NCBI RefSeq assembly: GCF_036242395.1
Contig: NZ_CP108458.1
Coordinates: 3,906,001 to 3,970,000 of the forward strand
Length of the DNA: 64,000 nt
Reading direction: 5' to 3'
Source: Kitasatospora sp. NBC_01266
GTDB taxonomy: Bacteria > Actinomycetota > Actinomycetes > Streptomycetales > Streptomycetaceae
The translations under genes were made by a program, and so were the position numbers. The first letter of the stretch is position 1, and each line of letters starts with the position of its first letter. Under the pieces are notes generated by a model. That model ran no database searches. It was not told where the DNA came from and saw nothing but the letters and a program-made list of their open reading frames with translations. Shown piece by piece: positions 1 to 8,000 of this stretch.

Positions 1-459
1 CTGCTACAGATCCCGATCACCCGGCTGCTCCGGGGCCGGGACCGGGGCCTGCTGCTGCTGACCGCGGCGCTGCTGACCGGCTGGGGCTTCGGCCTGAACG
101 CGTTCGCCGGCTCCTCCGCCCTGGTCTACGCCGGCAGCGTGGCGGTCTGGACGCTCGGCGAGGTCATCCAGGCGCCGACCAGCATGGGTCTGGTGGCCGA
201 ACTCTCGCCGGCCCACGCCCGTGGCCGCTACCAGGGCGTCTACTCGCTGGCCTGGTCGGCCGCCTCGTTCCTGGGTCCGGCCGCCGGCGGCTTCCTGCTG
301 GACCACGCGGGTCACGGCGCGCTCTGGTACGGCTGCGCGGTGCTCGGCACGGTGGCAGCGGTGGGCTACCTGGTGCTGGGCCGGCGGGCGGACGCGGCGC
401 GTCAGCTCCCGGCGCCGGTCCCGGTCTCGGTCCCGGTCCCGGTCTCGACCTCGGCCTGA
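1..459 (+). CDS. MFS transporter, C-terminal part (5' end outside window)
   Basis: The frame is open from the first base and ends at a TGA at 457-459, so only the last 152 residues are present. They show three or four hydrophobic segments and a GRYQG-type loop typical of the C-terminal half of major facilitator drug/metabolite exporters (residues near 75-80). The tail is a low-complexity run of Pro-Val pairs followed by STSA. The last 58 bases overlap the convergent YbjN gene, and the shared stretch is a 6-base repeat that codes Pro/Val on this strand and Gly/Thr on the other. Substrate cannot be told. Confidence 0.8.
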   Translation: MLQIPITRLLRGRDRGLLLLTAALLTGWGFGLNAFAGSSALVYAGSVAVWTLGEVIQAPTSMGLVAELSPAHARGRYQGVYSLAWSAASFLGPAAGGFLLDHAGHGALWYGCAVLGTVAAVGYLVLGRRADAARQLPAPVPVSVPVPVSTSA

Positions 460-977
460 GCCCCGGACGCAGGCCCGGGCTGGGCCAGGTGCTTGAACGC
501 CGCCAGGTTCCGGGTGGACTCGCCGCGCTTGGTCCGCCACTCCCACTCCCGCCGGATCGCCGAGGCGAACCCCAGCTCCAGCAGGGTGTTGAACGGCTCG
601 TCGGCGTTCTCCAGGACGGTGCCGAGCAGCCGGTCCACCGTCGGCGCGGTGAGCGCCTCCAGCGGCAGGCGGCCGGTCAGATAGACGTCGCCGAGCGGAT
701 CCAGCGCGTACCCCACGCCGTACAGCCTGGTGTTGCGCTCCAGCAGCCAGCGGAAGACGGCCTCGTGGTTCTCGTCCGGGCGGCGGATCACGAAGGCGTT
801 CACCGACAGGGTGTGGTCACCGATCCGCAGCGCGCAGGTGGTGCTGAGCTTGCGGGTGCCGGGGAGCGCCGCGACCAGGGTGTACGGATCGGCGGCGGCC
901 GGCTCCCAGTCGACACCGGCCGCGTCGAGCGCGGCGGCGAGCAGGCCGAGGGCCTCGTCCTTGGTACGGGTTGCCAT
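402..977 (-). CDS. YbjN domain protein
   Basis: A 191-residue soluble protein with the YbjN/type III chaperone-like fold signature: an N-terminal helix (residues 1-30), beta strands around SVNAFVIRRPDENHEAVFRW and a second half with LGDVYLTGRLPLEALT. In actinobacteria this family often lies beside mshA, as here: the gene follows mshA on the same strand, separated by a strong hairpin. Biochemical role unknown; YbjN folds resemble secretion chaperones. The C-terminal GTGTETGTGAGS tail is low complexity and overlaps the 3' end of the MFS gene. Confidence 0.85.
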   Translation of the reverse strand: MATRTKDEALGLLAAALDAAGVDWEPAAADPYTLVAALPGTRKLSTTCALRIGDHTLSVNAFVIRRPDENHEAVFRWLLERNTRLYGVGYALDPLGDVYLTGRLPLEALTAPTVDRLLGTVLENADEPFNTLLELGFASAIRREWEWRTKRGESTRNLAAFKHLAQPGPASGAQAEVETGTGTETGTGAGS

Positions 978-1044
978 GACCGTGACGTTACCGGCTGGTA
1001 CCGGCCCGCCGCCGCCGGTCCGGTCCGTGTTCTCCCCTCGACGC

Positions 1045-1105
1045 CTCCCCTCTTACCGACTCCTACCGACTCCTACCGACGCGGTAGGAGTCGGTAAGAG
1101 GGGAG
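1045..1105 (-). terminator. Perfect 24-bp inverted repeat downstream of mshA
   Basis: Arms 1045-1068 and 1082-1105 are exact reverse complements, with a 13-base loop. The left arm and loop together hold three near-identical 10-base direct repeats (TCYTACCGAC, 1051-1080). It sits 16 bases after the mshA stop and before the YbjN start, so it most likely terminates or attenuates mshA transcription. A U-tract is absent, which is usual in this group. Confidence 0.8.
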
Positions 1106-1121
1106 AAGCGCCGGGCAGCGG

Positions 1122-2495
1122 CTACTGCTGGCTGAGCCGCCGCCGCGCCCCGGCCAGCCGCCCGGCCGGGCGGGCCAGCGCCCCCGCGTAGACCTCGGCG
1201 GTGGTCGCGGCGGACGCGCCCCAGCCGAAACCGGCCGCGTGCTCGGCGGCCGCCTCGCCCTGCCGGGCCACCAGCTCGGGATCGGTCACGTACGGCTCCA
1301 GTGCCCGCGCCCAGTCGGCCGGCTCGTGACCGCGCACCAGCGTGCCGGTCCGGCCGTCCCGCACCGCGACCGGCAGCCCGCCGACCGCCGCGGCCACCAC
1401 CGGCGTACCGCAGGCCTGCGCCTCCAGCGCGACCAGTCCGAAGGACTCGCTGTAGGAGGGCATCGCCAGCAGCGTGGCCGCCCGGTACCACTGGGCCAGC
1501 TCCGCCTGACCGACCGGCGGATGGAACCGCACCACATCACCGATGCCGAGCTGGGCGGCGAGCTTCTGCAGCCCCAGCGGCCTGGCCAGCCCCGTCCCCG
1601 ACGGGCCGCCGACCACCGGGACCACCAGCCGCTCGCGCAGCTCGGGCCGTCGCTCAAGCAGCGCCGAGACCGCTCCGAGCAGCACCTCGGGGCCCTTGAG
1701 CGGCTGTATCCGGCCGGCGAAGAGCAGCACGGCGGCGTCGGCCGGCAGGCCGAGTCGAGCCCGTGCGGCGCGGCGGTCGCCGGGCCGGAAGACGTCCAGG
1801 TTGACCCCCGGGTGCACCACGGCGAGCTGCTCGCCCCGGGCGCCGTAGTGCGCGGCGAGCTCGCCCGCCTCCTCCGCCGTGTTGGCGATCAGCCGGTCGG
1901 CGGCCTCGACCACCTGGGTCTCACCGATCACCCGGGCCGCCGGCTCGGGCGTGTCGCCCTCGGCCAGCGCCGCGTTCTTGACCTTGGCCATGGTGTGCAT
2001 GGTGTGCACCAGCGGCACTCCCCAGCGCTGCGCCGCCAGCCAGCCGACCTGCCCGGAGAGCCAGTAGTGCGAGTGCACCAGGTCGTAGTGGCCCGGCCGG
2101 TGCCCCGCCTCGGTGCGCAACACACCGTGGGTGAAGGCGCACAGCTGAGCCGGCAGGTCCTCCTTGATCAGGCCCTCGTACGGACCGGCCGTGACGTGGC
2201 GGACCAGCACGCCGGGTGCCAGCTCCACGGTCGGCGGCAGGTCGGAGGAGGTGGCCCGGGTGAACACCTCGATCTCGATGCCGAGCGCGGCCAGACGCTT
2301 GGCCAGCTCGACGATGTAGACGTTCATGCCACCGGCATCGCCGGTGCCCGGCTGGTGGAGCGGGGAGGTGTGCACGCTCAGCATCGCGATCCGGCGCGGG
2401 CGCCGGGGCCGGCCTGCCGCGAACGCGTGCAGGCGCCCGCGAACCGGCGGGGTCTGCCGGTCACGCCATACCGTCGACACGGGGGGCTTGATCAC
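1122..2495 (-). CDS. mshA: D-inositol-3-phosphate glycosyltransferase
   Basis: First enzyme of mycothiol synthesis, transferring GlcNAc from UDP-GlcNAc to 1-L-myo-inositol 1-phosphate in the cytoplasm. The GT4 signature is clear: the N-terminal [19 protein letters not shown] motif, [12 protein letters not shown] in the donor domain, and the [18 protein letters not shown] nucleotide-sugar loop with the E-x7-E pair. I prefer the GTG at 2495 (457 aa), which leaves about 35 residues before [10 protein letters not shown] as in relatives I recall. An ATG at 2606 would add 37 Arg/Ser-rich residues of non-coding appearance. It is divergent from the methyltransferase-like gene at 2685. Confidence 0.93.
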   Translation of the reverse strand: MIKPPVSTVWRDRQTPPVRGRLHAFAAGRPRRPRRIAMLSVHTSPLHQPGTGDAGGMNVYIVELAKRLAALGIEIEVFTRATSSDLPPTVELAPGVLVRHVTAGPYEGLIKEDLPAQLCAFTHGVLRTEAGHRPGHYDLVHSHYWLSGQVGWLAAQRWGVPLVHTMHTMAKVKNAALAEGDTPEPAARVIGETQVVEAADRLIANTAEEAGELAAHYGARGEQLAVVHPGVNLDVFRPGDRRAARARLGLPADAAVLLFAGRIQPLKGPEVLLGAVSALLERRPELRERLVVPVVGGPSGTGLARPLGLQKLAAQLGIGDVVRFHPPVGQAELAQWYRAATLLAMPSYSESFGLVALEAQACGTPVVAAAVGGLPVAVRDGRTGTLVRGHEPADWARALEPYVTDPELVARQGEAAAEHAAGFGWGASAATTAEVYAGALARPAGRLAGARRRLSQQ

Positions 2496-2684
2496 CTGGC
2501 TGCGGCCTCTCTGATCTGCGCTGCGACGCCCTGTACGGCGACCACTCCTGTGGGTCCAACTGGAAGACAACCTCCCAGGGTGCACGTCGCATTCCCGCAG
2601 CGGCACATGTCAGGCCGGCGGAGCGACGCACGTCACGCCGACCACCGCGCCCGGCGCCGTCCGGGCCCCGCGTACCCTGCGGGA

Positions 2685-3581
2685 ATGGCCGCTTCCTTCG
2701 ACCCGGGCTCGTTCGGGCATCCCGCCGCGCTCCGGACGTCGGTGCCGACCCCGAGAACGCCGGGCCCGCCGCAGCCGCGGCGGGCGTCGACCACCGCCAC
2801 CAGCCGCCCGGTCGGCACGGTCACCCGCGGCACCACCAACACCAACCGGCTGCGGCGGATGGACCGCTGGATCGTCCACACGCTCGGCTCACGACTGCGC
2901 GCCGCCGACCGGCCGCCGGTGGCCGTCGACCTCGGCTACGGCGCGGCGCCCTGGACGGCCGTCGAGCTGTCCCACCGGCTCCGGACGGTGCGGCCCGACC
3001 TGCGGACGGTCGGTATCGAGATCGAGCCCGCCCGGGTCGCCGCCGCGCTGCCCTACGCCGAGCCGCCCGTGCTGACCTTCCGCCGCGGCGGCTTCGAGGT
3101 GCCGTTGGACGGCGGTCCGGCGCTGCTGATCCGCGCCGCCAATGTGCTGCGGCAGTACGAGGAGGAGGCGGTGCGGGGGGTCTGGGAGCGGCTCTGCGGG
3201 CGGCTGGCGCCGGGCGGTCTGCTGGTCGAGGGCACCTGCGACGAGATCGGCCGCCGGCACGTCTGGGTGGCGCTCGACCCGTCGGGCCCGCGCACGGTGA
3301 CCTTCGCCGCTCGGCTGGCCGGTCTGGAGCGTCCCTCGGACCTGGCCGAGCGGCTGCCGAAGGCGCTCATCCACCACAACGTCCCGGGGCGTCCGGTGCA
3401 CGCCTTCCTCAGCGACTTCGACCGGGCCTGGGCCGCCGCCGCGCCGTACGGGGCGTTCGGCGCCCGGCAGCGCTGGGTGGCCGCCTGCACGGCACTGTCG
3501 GGGCAGTGGCCGCTGGTGGACGCGCGGGGGCGGTGGCGGCAGGGCGAGGTCACGCTGCCCTGGTCGGCGCTGGCGCCCTGA
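2685..3581 (+). CDS. Class I SAM-dependent methyltransferase-like protein
   Basis: A 298-residue protein starting at ATG 2685. After a basic, Pro/Thr-rich N-terminus (about 55 residues) comes VDLGYGAAPWTAVEL, a Rossmann motif I, then GIEIEPARVAAA (motif II, ribose-binding acidic residue) and a late domain ending in PWSALAP. Family members are annotated as class I methyltransferases, although motif I has GYGAAPWT instead of the usual GxGxG, so cofactor binding may differ. No substrate is suggested. Divergent from mshA with about 190 bases between starts, a conserved arrangement in this group as I recall it. Confidence 0.8.
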   Translation: MAASFDPGSFGHPAALRTSVPTPRTPGPPQPRRASTTATSRPVGTVTRGTTNTNRLRRMDRWIVHTLGSRLRAADRPPVAVDLGYGAAPWTAVELSHRLRTVRPDLRTVGIEIEPARVAAALPYAEPPVLTFRRGGFEVPLDGGPALLIRAANVLRQYEEEAVRGVWERLCGRLAPGGLLVEGTCDEIGRRHVWVALDPSGPRTVTFAARLAGLERPSDLAERLPKALIHHNVPGRPVHAFLSDFDRAWAAAAPYGAFGARQRWVAACTALSGQWPLVDARGRWRQGEVTLPWSALAP

Positions 3582-3771
3582 GCAGGGCCTTCAGGTTCAC
3601 TCGAACGAGTTATCGAATTTCTCTAGCGTATTGACGCGACGTCAGTCCACTATGGGGGCGAACCCGGTGACACCCGCTCCTTGACTCGACCACACGGCAG
3701 CACACCCGCAGCACACCTGCGGTACAGCCACGGCACAGCCACGTCGCACCGCCACGTCGCACTGCCACGGC

Positions 3772-4353
3772 TCACACGCCGTCGGGCCCGGCCGACCGGC
3801 CCGCCAGCCCCAGCTCCTCCCGCACCCGCGCGAAGATCTCGTACGCCTCCGCGCCGAACAGCACGAACCGCACCTCCAGACCCGCCAGCTCCTTGACCGG
3901 ATCCTCCGCGAGCACCTCGGCCACGGTGGACAGCGCGATCCGGGCCGCGTCCTCCAGCGGCCACCGGTACACCCCGGCGGACACCGCGGGGAACGCCACG
4001 CTCCTCGCCCCCAGCTCCAGCACCGCCAACCGGAGCGACTCCCGATAGCAGGAGGCCAACAGCCGCGCCCCCTGCTCGTACTGCTCCGCCCCGTACACCG
4101 GCCCGACGGTGTGCACCACATGACCGGCCGGCAGCCGCCCGGCCGTGGTGGCCACCGCCTGGCCGACCGAGAGGCCCCGCCCGTAGTGCGCGGCCCGCAG
4201 CCTGCGGCACTCCGCCAGGATCTCGGGACCGCCGGCCCGGTGGATCGCCCCGTCGACGCCACCACCACCCAGCAGCGACGAGTTGGCGGCGTTGACCACC
4301 ACATCCACCCGCTGCTCCGTGATATCACCCTGAATCAAAGTGATCTGCGTCAC
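3772..4353 (-). CDS. Macrodomain protein (O-acetyl-ADP-ribose deacetylase-like)
   Basis: 193 residues from GTG 4353, which is preceded by a GAGGGG ribosome binding site; a longer reading from 4458 adds a Gly/Cys-rich stretch without coding character. Motifs of the MacroD/YmdB class are present: GDITEQRVDVVVNAANSSLLGGGGVDGAIH near the N-terminus (Asn pair plus GGGGVDGAI phosphate loop) and FPAVSAGVYRWPLEDA (second ligand loop). Such proteins hydrolyse O-acetyl-ADP-ribose or remove ADP-ribose from proteins. Stands alone, convergent with the methyltransferase-like gene. A second, divergent macrodomain is at 17561. Confidence 0.92.
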   Translation of the reverse strand: MTQITLIQGDITEQRVDVVVNAANSSLLGGGGVDGAIHRAGGPEILAECRRLRAAHYGRGLSVGQAVATTAGRLPAGHVVHTVGPVYGAEQYEQGARLLASCYRESLRLAVLELGARSVAFPAVSAGVYRWPLEDAARIALSTVAEVLAEDPVKELAGLEVRFVLFGAEAYEIFARVREELGLAGRSAGPDGV

Positions 4354-4576
4354 CGTCAGCCCCTCTGTCCCGGCCGTGCCATTGCCCGGCCCCGAACCGT
4401 TCACGCTACGAGCAAACCCGCCACCTGCGTGGCAATAACCACATCCACAGCGGCCCACCAGGGAAATGCCCGGAGATCACGTTATGGTCGCGAGAAGTTC
4501 CCTGACTCGCGGTGCCTTGCGGGCACTGCGCGTGGACCACAGTCGTTACCCCGTCAGGGAAAGGGAGGAACCATCC

Positions 4577-6280
4577 GTGCCCGCTACGGGAGACGGGCCA
4601 GGACTCGGCGCCGAAAGCCGGTCCGGTGCCCCGACAGGAGCTGGCGTACGTCAGCGTGTCGCTGCCCCCTGCCCTGATCCGGCTACCGCCACGCTCGGCG
4701 CTGACGGACTGAACGGCCTGAACGGACTGGGCGGCCTGAACTCCCTGCACGGTCTGGAGACTCTCGAGAGCTTCGGCCGCCTCGGCGCACCAGCCGGCTT
4801 CGGCGAGCCCGCCACGCCCACCGGACACCCCGCCGGCCCGGACGGCGAAGCCACCGCCCTGCCGCTGCCCGGCCCGCGCTCCACCTCCCGCCCCACGGCC
4901 GGGGACCGGGCCGCCACGCCGCTCAGGCTGCTGGTGATCGAGAACGACACCAGCGACGCCCGGCTGATCGAGGAGCTGATCACCGCCAGCGGCACGCCCG
5001 TCGACCTCTCCTGGGCCCGCGGTCTGGAGCAGGCCGCCGCTCAGCTCTCCCCGCAGCCCGCCCTCCCCGGCCGCCGGGCCCGCACCCTGCCGATCGACTT
5101 CAGCTGCGTGCTGCTCGACCTGGCCACCCCGCTGACCGGCGCCCCCGCCCGAGCCGCGACCGACCCGCTGGACGGGCTGCGCGAGCTGCTGCGGCTCGCG
5201 CCGAACGCGGCCGTCGTGGTGCTCACCGATGCCGCCGACACCCAGCTGGGCGCCGCCGCGGTGGCCGCCGGCGCTCAGGACTTCCTCACCAAGGACGACA
5301 CCGACGGCCCGCTGCTGGCCCGCGCGCTGCGCTACGCCGTGGAGCGCAAGCGGGCCGACGAGTCGCAACGCCGGCTGGTCGAGGCCGAACTGCGCGGCCA
5401 GGAGAACGCCCGGCTGCAGCGCCATCTGCTGCCCACCCCGCTGCTGGAGGGCGCCGACCTCTCCTTCACCCGCCGCTACCGGCCGGGGCGCCGCCGCGCC
5501 CTGCTCGGCGGCGACTTCTACGACGCGGTCCGCACCGACGACGGCACGGTCCACCTGGTCATCGGAGACGTCTGCGGACACGGCCCCGATGAGGCCGCCC
5601 TCGGCGTCGCGCTGCGGATAGCGTGGCGGACCCTGGTCTTCGCCGGCCTGACCGGCCAGACCCTGCTGACCACCCTGCAGCACGTCCTGGAGCACGAGCG
5701 GCGCAGCGACGAGATCTTCGCGACCCTCTGCATGCTGGTCATCACCCCGGGCACGCCGCCGGACGACACCGGGCGTGGTCACCGCCGTGCCACCGCGGCC
5801 GGCCGCGCGACCGGCGAGCGGCCCGCCCCCGGGGTCGGCCAGCAGCCGCTGCCGTCCGACCGGCCCGGCGTGGAGCACGCCCAGCTCTACCTGGCCGGGC
5901 ACCCGGCGCCGCTGCTGCTCACCCCGTCCCAGCGGCCCGTGGTGGTCCCGTTCGACCAGGCCGGCCCGGCACTGGGCCTGCTGCCCTGCGACGACACCGA
6001 GGCGAGCTGGCCGCCGCACCACCTCGAGCTGCCACCCGGCTGGAGCCTGCTGCTCTACACCGACGGCCTGATCGAGGGGCGGGTCGGCGCCGGCTCCCGG
6101 CGACTGGGCCAGGACGGCCTGATCGCCCTGATCGGCGACCACCAGGCGAACGGGCTGACCCGCGGCCGCCTGGTGGACGGCGCGCTCGCCGAGGTCGAGG
6201 ACCTCAACGGCGGCGCGCTGACCGACGACGTCGCGGTGCTGCTGCTGGAGCGGACCCAGCAGCCGCCCCTGATGGGCTGA
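4577..6280 (+). CDS. Response regulator-PP2C (SpoIIE) phosphatase fusion
   Basis: 567 residues from GTG 4577, placed 6 bases after an AAGGGAGGA ribosome binding site. Order: a disordered N-terminus with repeated N-G-L triplets (about residues 38-60), a CheY-like receiver (LLVIENDTSDARLIEELI, then CVLLDLATPL with the phospho-acceptor Asp, TDAADTQLG and FLTKDD), a short helical linker, then a SpoIIE-type PP2C phosphatase (GGDFYDAVRTDDG, VIGDVCGHGPDEAALG, LLYTDGLIEGR). The metal-binding aspartates are visible. This is the RsbU/RsbP type of protein that dephosphorylates anti-anti-sigma factors; the partner is not encoded nearby. Confidence 0.93.
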   Translation: MPATGDGPGLGAESRSGAPTGAGVRQRVAAPCPDPATATLGADGLNGLNGLGGLNSLHGLETLESFGRLGAPAGFGEPATPTGHPAGPDGEATALPLPGPRSTSRPTAGDRAATPLRLLVIENDTSDARLIEELITASGTPVDLSWARGLEQAAAQLSPQPALPGRRARTLPIDFSCVLLDLATPLTGAPARAATDPLDGLRELLRLAPNAAVVVLTDAADTQLGAAAVAAGAQDFLTKDDTDGPLLARALRYAVERKRADESQRRLVEAELRGQENARLQRHLLPTPLLEGADLSFTRRYRPGRRRALLGGDFYDAVRTDDGTVHLVIGDVCGHGPDEAALGVALRIAWRTLVFAGLTGQTLLTTLQHVLEHERRSDEIFATLCMLVITPGTPPDDTGRGHRRATAAGRATGERPAPGVGQQPLPSDRPGVEHAQLYLAGHPAPLLLTPSQRPVVVPFDQAGPALGLLPCDDTEASWPPHHLELPPGWSLLLYTDGLIEGRVGAGSRRLGQDGLIALIGDHQANGLTRGRLVDGALAEVEDLNGGALTDDVAVLLLERTQQPPLMG

Positions 6281-6425
6281 CCCCCGCTGATCAGGCGGCA
6301 CTGCTCAGGCGGCGCCGATGCTGAGCGGGCGGCACAGATCTGCCCGGACCGGCCGCTGAGTCGCTGCCGATCCGGGCACATCCAGGCTGGTCCGGGCACC
6401 TGTCACGCGGCCGGCGGCCGCAGGA

Positions 6426-6770
6426 TCACCAGGGGCCGTACGGGCCCATGTTGCGACGGTCGTCCTTGCCGCCGCGCCCACCGGTCAGCGCCTTGATGGC
6501 CGGGCGGACATCGACCATGTAGACGATCGCCGCGACCAGGCCGGCCAGAGTCAGGAAGCTGCCGATGAAGTTGGCCCCGAAGAGCAGGTCGAGGCCGAGC
6601 GCGATCCCGAGCACGACCAGCCAGAAGGTCTTGGTCTTCTTGTCCGCGGCACGGTACGCGTCCTCGCGCCGCACCGCGGCGTCCACGAACGCGAATCCCT
6701 TGAAGAGGATGATCCCGACCGACAACCACCACAACGGATTCAGGAGGTTGATGTATGCGATGTAGCCCAC
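6426..6770 (-). CDS. DUF2516 family membrane protein
   Basis: 114 residues with three hydrophobic segments: LLNPLWWLSVGIILFKGFAFV, TFWLVVLGIALGLDLLFG and SFLTLAGLVAAIVYMVDVRPAI, then a short basic, Gly-rich tail. The central RREDAYRAADKKTK loop is characteristic of DUF2516, a small actinobacterial family of unknown function. It is the third gene after the XRE regulator and HBHA-like protein on this strand, a conserved order. Confidence 0.88.
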   Translation of the reverse strand: MGYIAYINLLNPLWWLSVGIILFKGFAFVDAAVRREDAYRAADKKTKTFWLVVLGIALGLDLLFGANFIGSFLTLAGLVAAIVYMVDVRPAIKALTGGRGGKDDRRNMGPYGPW

Positions 6771-6824
6771 CCGGGTCTCCTCACACGAAGCCTCGCCGCT
6801 GCCACACCTGGACTTCCCACGGCC

Positions 6825-6844
6825 GTGTCAGTCCATCCTGACAC
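6825..6844. promoter_or_regulatory. Inverted repeat upstream of the DUF2516 gene
   Basis: GTGTCAG and CTGACAC (7 bp, exact) separated by TCCATC, about 55 bases upstream of the DUF2516 start. Its place fits an operator or a terminator hairpin for the preceding HBHA-like gene; no further evidence. Confidence 0.35.
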
Positions 6845-6923
6845 GCTGCGGCACCCGACAGACGGTGAACGTCCCAGGCACCCGCAGCGTGCCCTACCGA
6901 CCGCGCCGCAGCGTCCCGGTGCT

Positions 6924-6955
6924 GCTACTTTCCGGCGCCGCTACTTTCCGGCGCC
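6924..6955. repeat. Two tandem 16-bp copies spanning the stop codon of the HBHA-like gene
   Basis: Units 6924-6939 and 6940-6955 are identical. The downstream-most codons and TAG stop of the 6941-7513 gene lie in the second unit, so its last codons and stop are duplicated just beyond its 3' end. 16 is not a multiple of 3, so the extra copy is out of frame. Confidence 0.85.
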
Positions 6956-7513
6956 CGGCGCCTTCCGCGCCCGAGCGGCCTTCTTCGCCGGCTTCGGCCC
7001 GCCCGCAGCCTGGCCGGTCTCCTGAACGCCCTCGTCCTCGAGGATCCCGTCCTCGATGATCTCGGCGTCCACCGTGACCGGCTCGGAGACCTCGACCACG
7101 ACGGCGGCGCTCTCCGGCTGCGCCGGACCGGGCTGCCCCACCACGCCCTTGCCGCGTTCGGCCAGCTCGTCGTAGACCTCCTTGGCCTTGACCGCGAGTC
7201 CGGCGGCCCGGCCCACCTGCTGGAACGCGAAGGTCTGCGCCCGGTCCTGCAACGACTTGAGGTCGGTCGGCAGCGTGGTCACCGTCCCGAGCACCTTGGC
7301 CTGCGCCTGCGCCAGCCTGGTCTGCGCCTCCTGCAGCCGCGCGGTCGCCGCCTCCTGCGCGGCCTGCCGGTCGGCGGCCAGCGCCTCGAGCTGCCCGGGC
7401 ACCTCGCGCAGCTTCGCGTACGCCAGGTCGCCAGCACCGGCGAGCGCGTACAGCGGCGTCGGGTCGCTCAGCGTCTTCCTGATCTCGTTCCTGATCTCAT
7501 CGGTGCTGGGCAT
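6941..7513 (-). CDS. Heparin-binding hemagglutinin-like coiled-coil protein
   Basis: 190 residues from ATG 7513, which sits about 9 bases after GAGAGG; a GTG at 7519 is too close to that site. Residues about 25-90 form a long Ala/Gln/Leu-rich coiled coil (QLEALAADRQAAQEAATARLQEAQTRLAQAQAKV in register), followed by an acidic stretch (VTVDAEIIEDGILEDEG) and a Lys/Ala/Pro-rich tail (KPAKKAARARKAPGAGK). This layout matches mycobacterial HBHA and its Streptomyces relatives, which bind membranes or filaments. The gene follows the XRE regulator by about 25 bases, probably one operon. Confidence 0.85.
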   Translation of the reverse strand: MPSTDEIRNEIRKTLSDPTPLYALAGAGDLAYAKLREVPGQLEALAADRQAAQEAATARLQEAQTRLAQAQAKVLGTVTTLPTDLKSLQDRAQTFAFQQVGRAAGLAVKAKEVYDELAERGKGVVGQPGPAQPESAAVVVEVSEPVTVDAEIIEDGILEDEGVQETGQAAGGPKPAKKAARARKAPGAGK

Positions 7514-7538
7514 CGGCACTCCCTCTCATCGTTCGGCC

Positions 7539-7892
7539 TCACTCGGCCCTGTAGTTGTCACGCACAAAGGCCTCGTACACCGCCAGCAGCGCGTGCTTCT
7601 GCTGCTCACTGATCGCTGTGTCCGCGAAGATCGCGGCCCGCAGCTCCACCCCGCCCGCAGGCCGCTCCTCCAGGATTCCCGCCTGCACGTAGAGCGTCTC
7701 CGCGGAGATCCGCAGCGCCTTGGCGATCTGCTGCAGGATCTCGGCGGACGGCTTGCGCAGCCCCCGCTCAATCTGACTCAGGTACGGGTTCGACACACCC
7801 GCTGCCTCCGCCAGCTGGCGCAACGAGTACTGCGCGGCGCGCCGCTGCTCCCGGATGTACTCACCCAGCGAGCTCACCTTCAGTGAAGCCAT
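7539..7892 (-). CDS. XRE family helix-turn-helix regulator
   Basis: 117 residues from ATG 7892 (ATG 7901 and 7910 are alternatives in the same frame). The N-terminal cro/C1 helix-turn-helix reads LGEYIREQRRAAQYSLRQLAEAAGVSNPYLSQIERGLRKPSAEILQQIAKAL in register; the recognition helix is around VSNPYLSQIERG. The rest (VELRAAIFADTAISEQQKHALLAVYEAFVRDN) is a short helical dimerization part. It heads the HBHA-like/DUF2516 series, and its own upstream inverted repeat suggests autoregulation. Confidence 0.92.
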   Translation of the reverse strand: MASLKVSSLGEYIREQRRAAQYSLRQLAEAAGVSNPYLSQIERGLRKPSAEILQQIAKALRISAETLYVQAGILEERPAGGVELRAAIFADTAISEQQKHALLAVYEAFVRDNYRAE

Positions 7893-7914
7893 ACCCTCCA
7901 TGCTGCCCATCGGT

Positions 7915-7930
7915 GCTTGCAAAAGCAAGC
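7915..7930. promoter_or_regulatory. GCTTGC-N4-GCAAGC inverted repeat upstream of the XRE gene
   Basis: Exact 6-bp arms with an AAAA spacer, 23-38 bases upstream of the XRE start at 7892. Symmetry and place fit an operator for the XRE protein itself or a hairpin in its leader. Confidence 0.5.
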
Positions 7931-7940
7931 AGCCAGCTAG

Positions 7941-7973
7941 CGCGCGTCGCGTGGTGACCACACGCGACGCGCG
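7941..7973 (-). terminator. Hairpin after the MerR-clamp gene
   Basis: Arms 7941-7953 and 7961-7973 are exact 13-bp complements with a 7-base loop, 28 bases beyond the stop of the MerR-clamp gene and upstream of the XRE operator. Confidence 0.75.
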
Positions 7974-8000
7974 CCGGCCGGCGCGGCGAAGAGCCCTTGG

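Noticed and set aside
2496..2606. Longer mshA start at ATG 2606
   Set aside because: The added 37 residues are Arg/Ser-rich and unlike the family; GTG 2495 gives the usual length. Not fully excluded.
3599..3656. AT-richer stretch with TTGACG and TATGGG as a promoter
   Set aside because: Spacing is only 14 bases and it lies between convergent genes; no transcript can be proposed.
3690..3775. Degenerate CACGGCA/CACGTCGC repeats between convergent genes
   Set aside because: Units are too irregular to define; no spacer-repeat order, so not a CRISPR. The region holds no gene.
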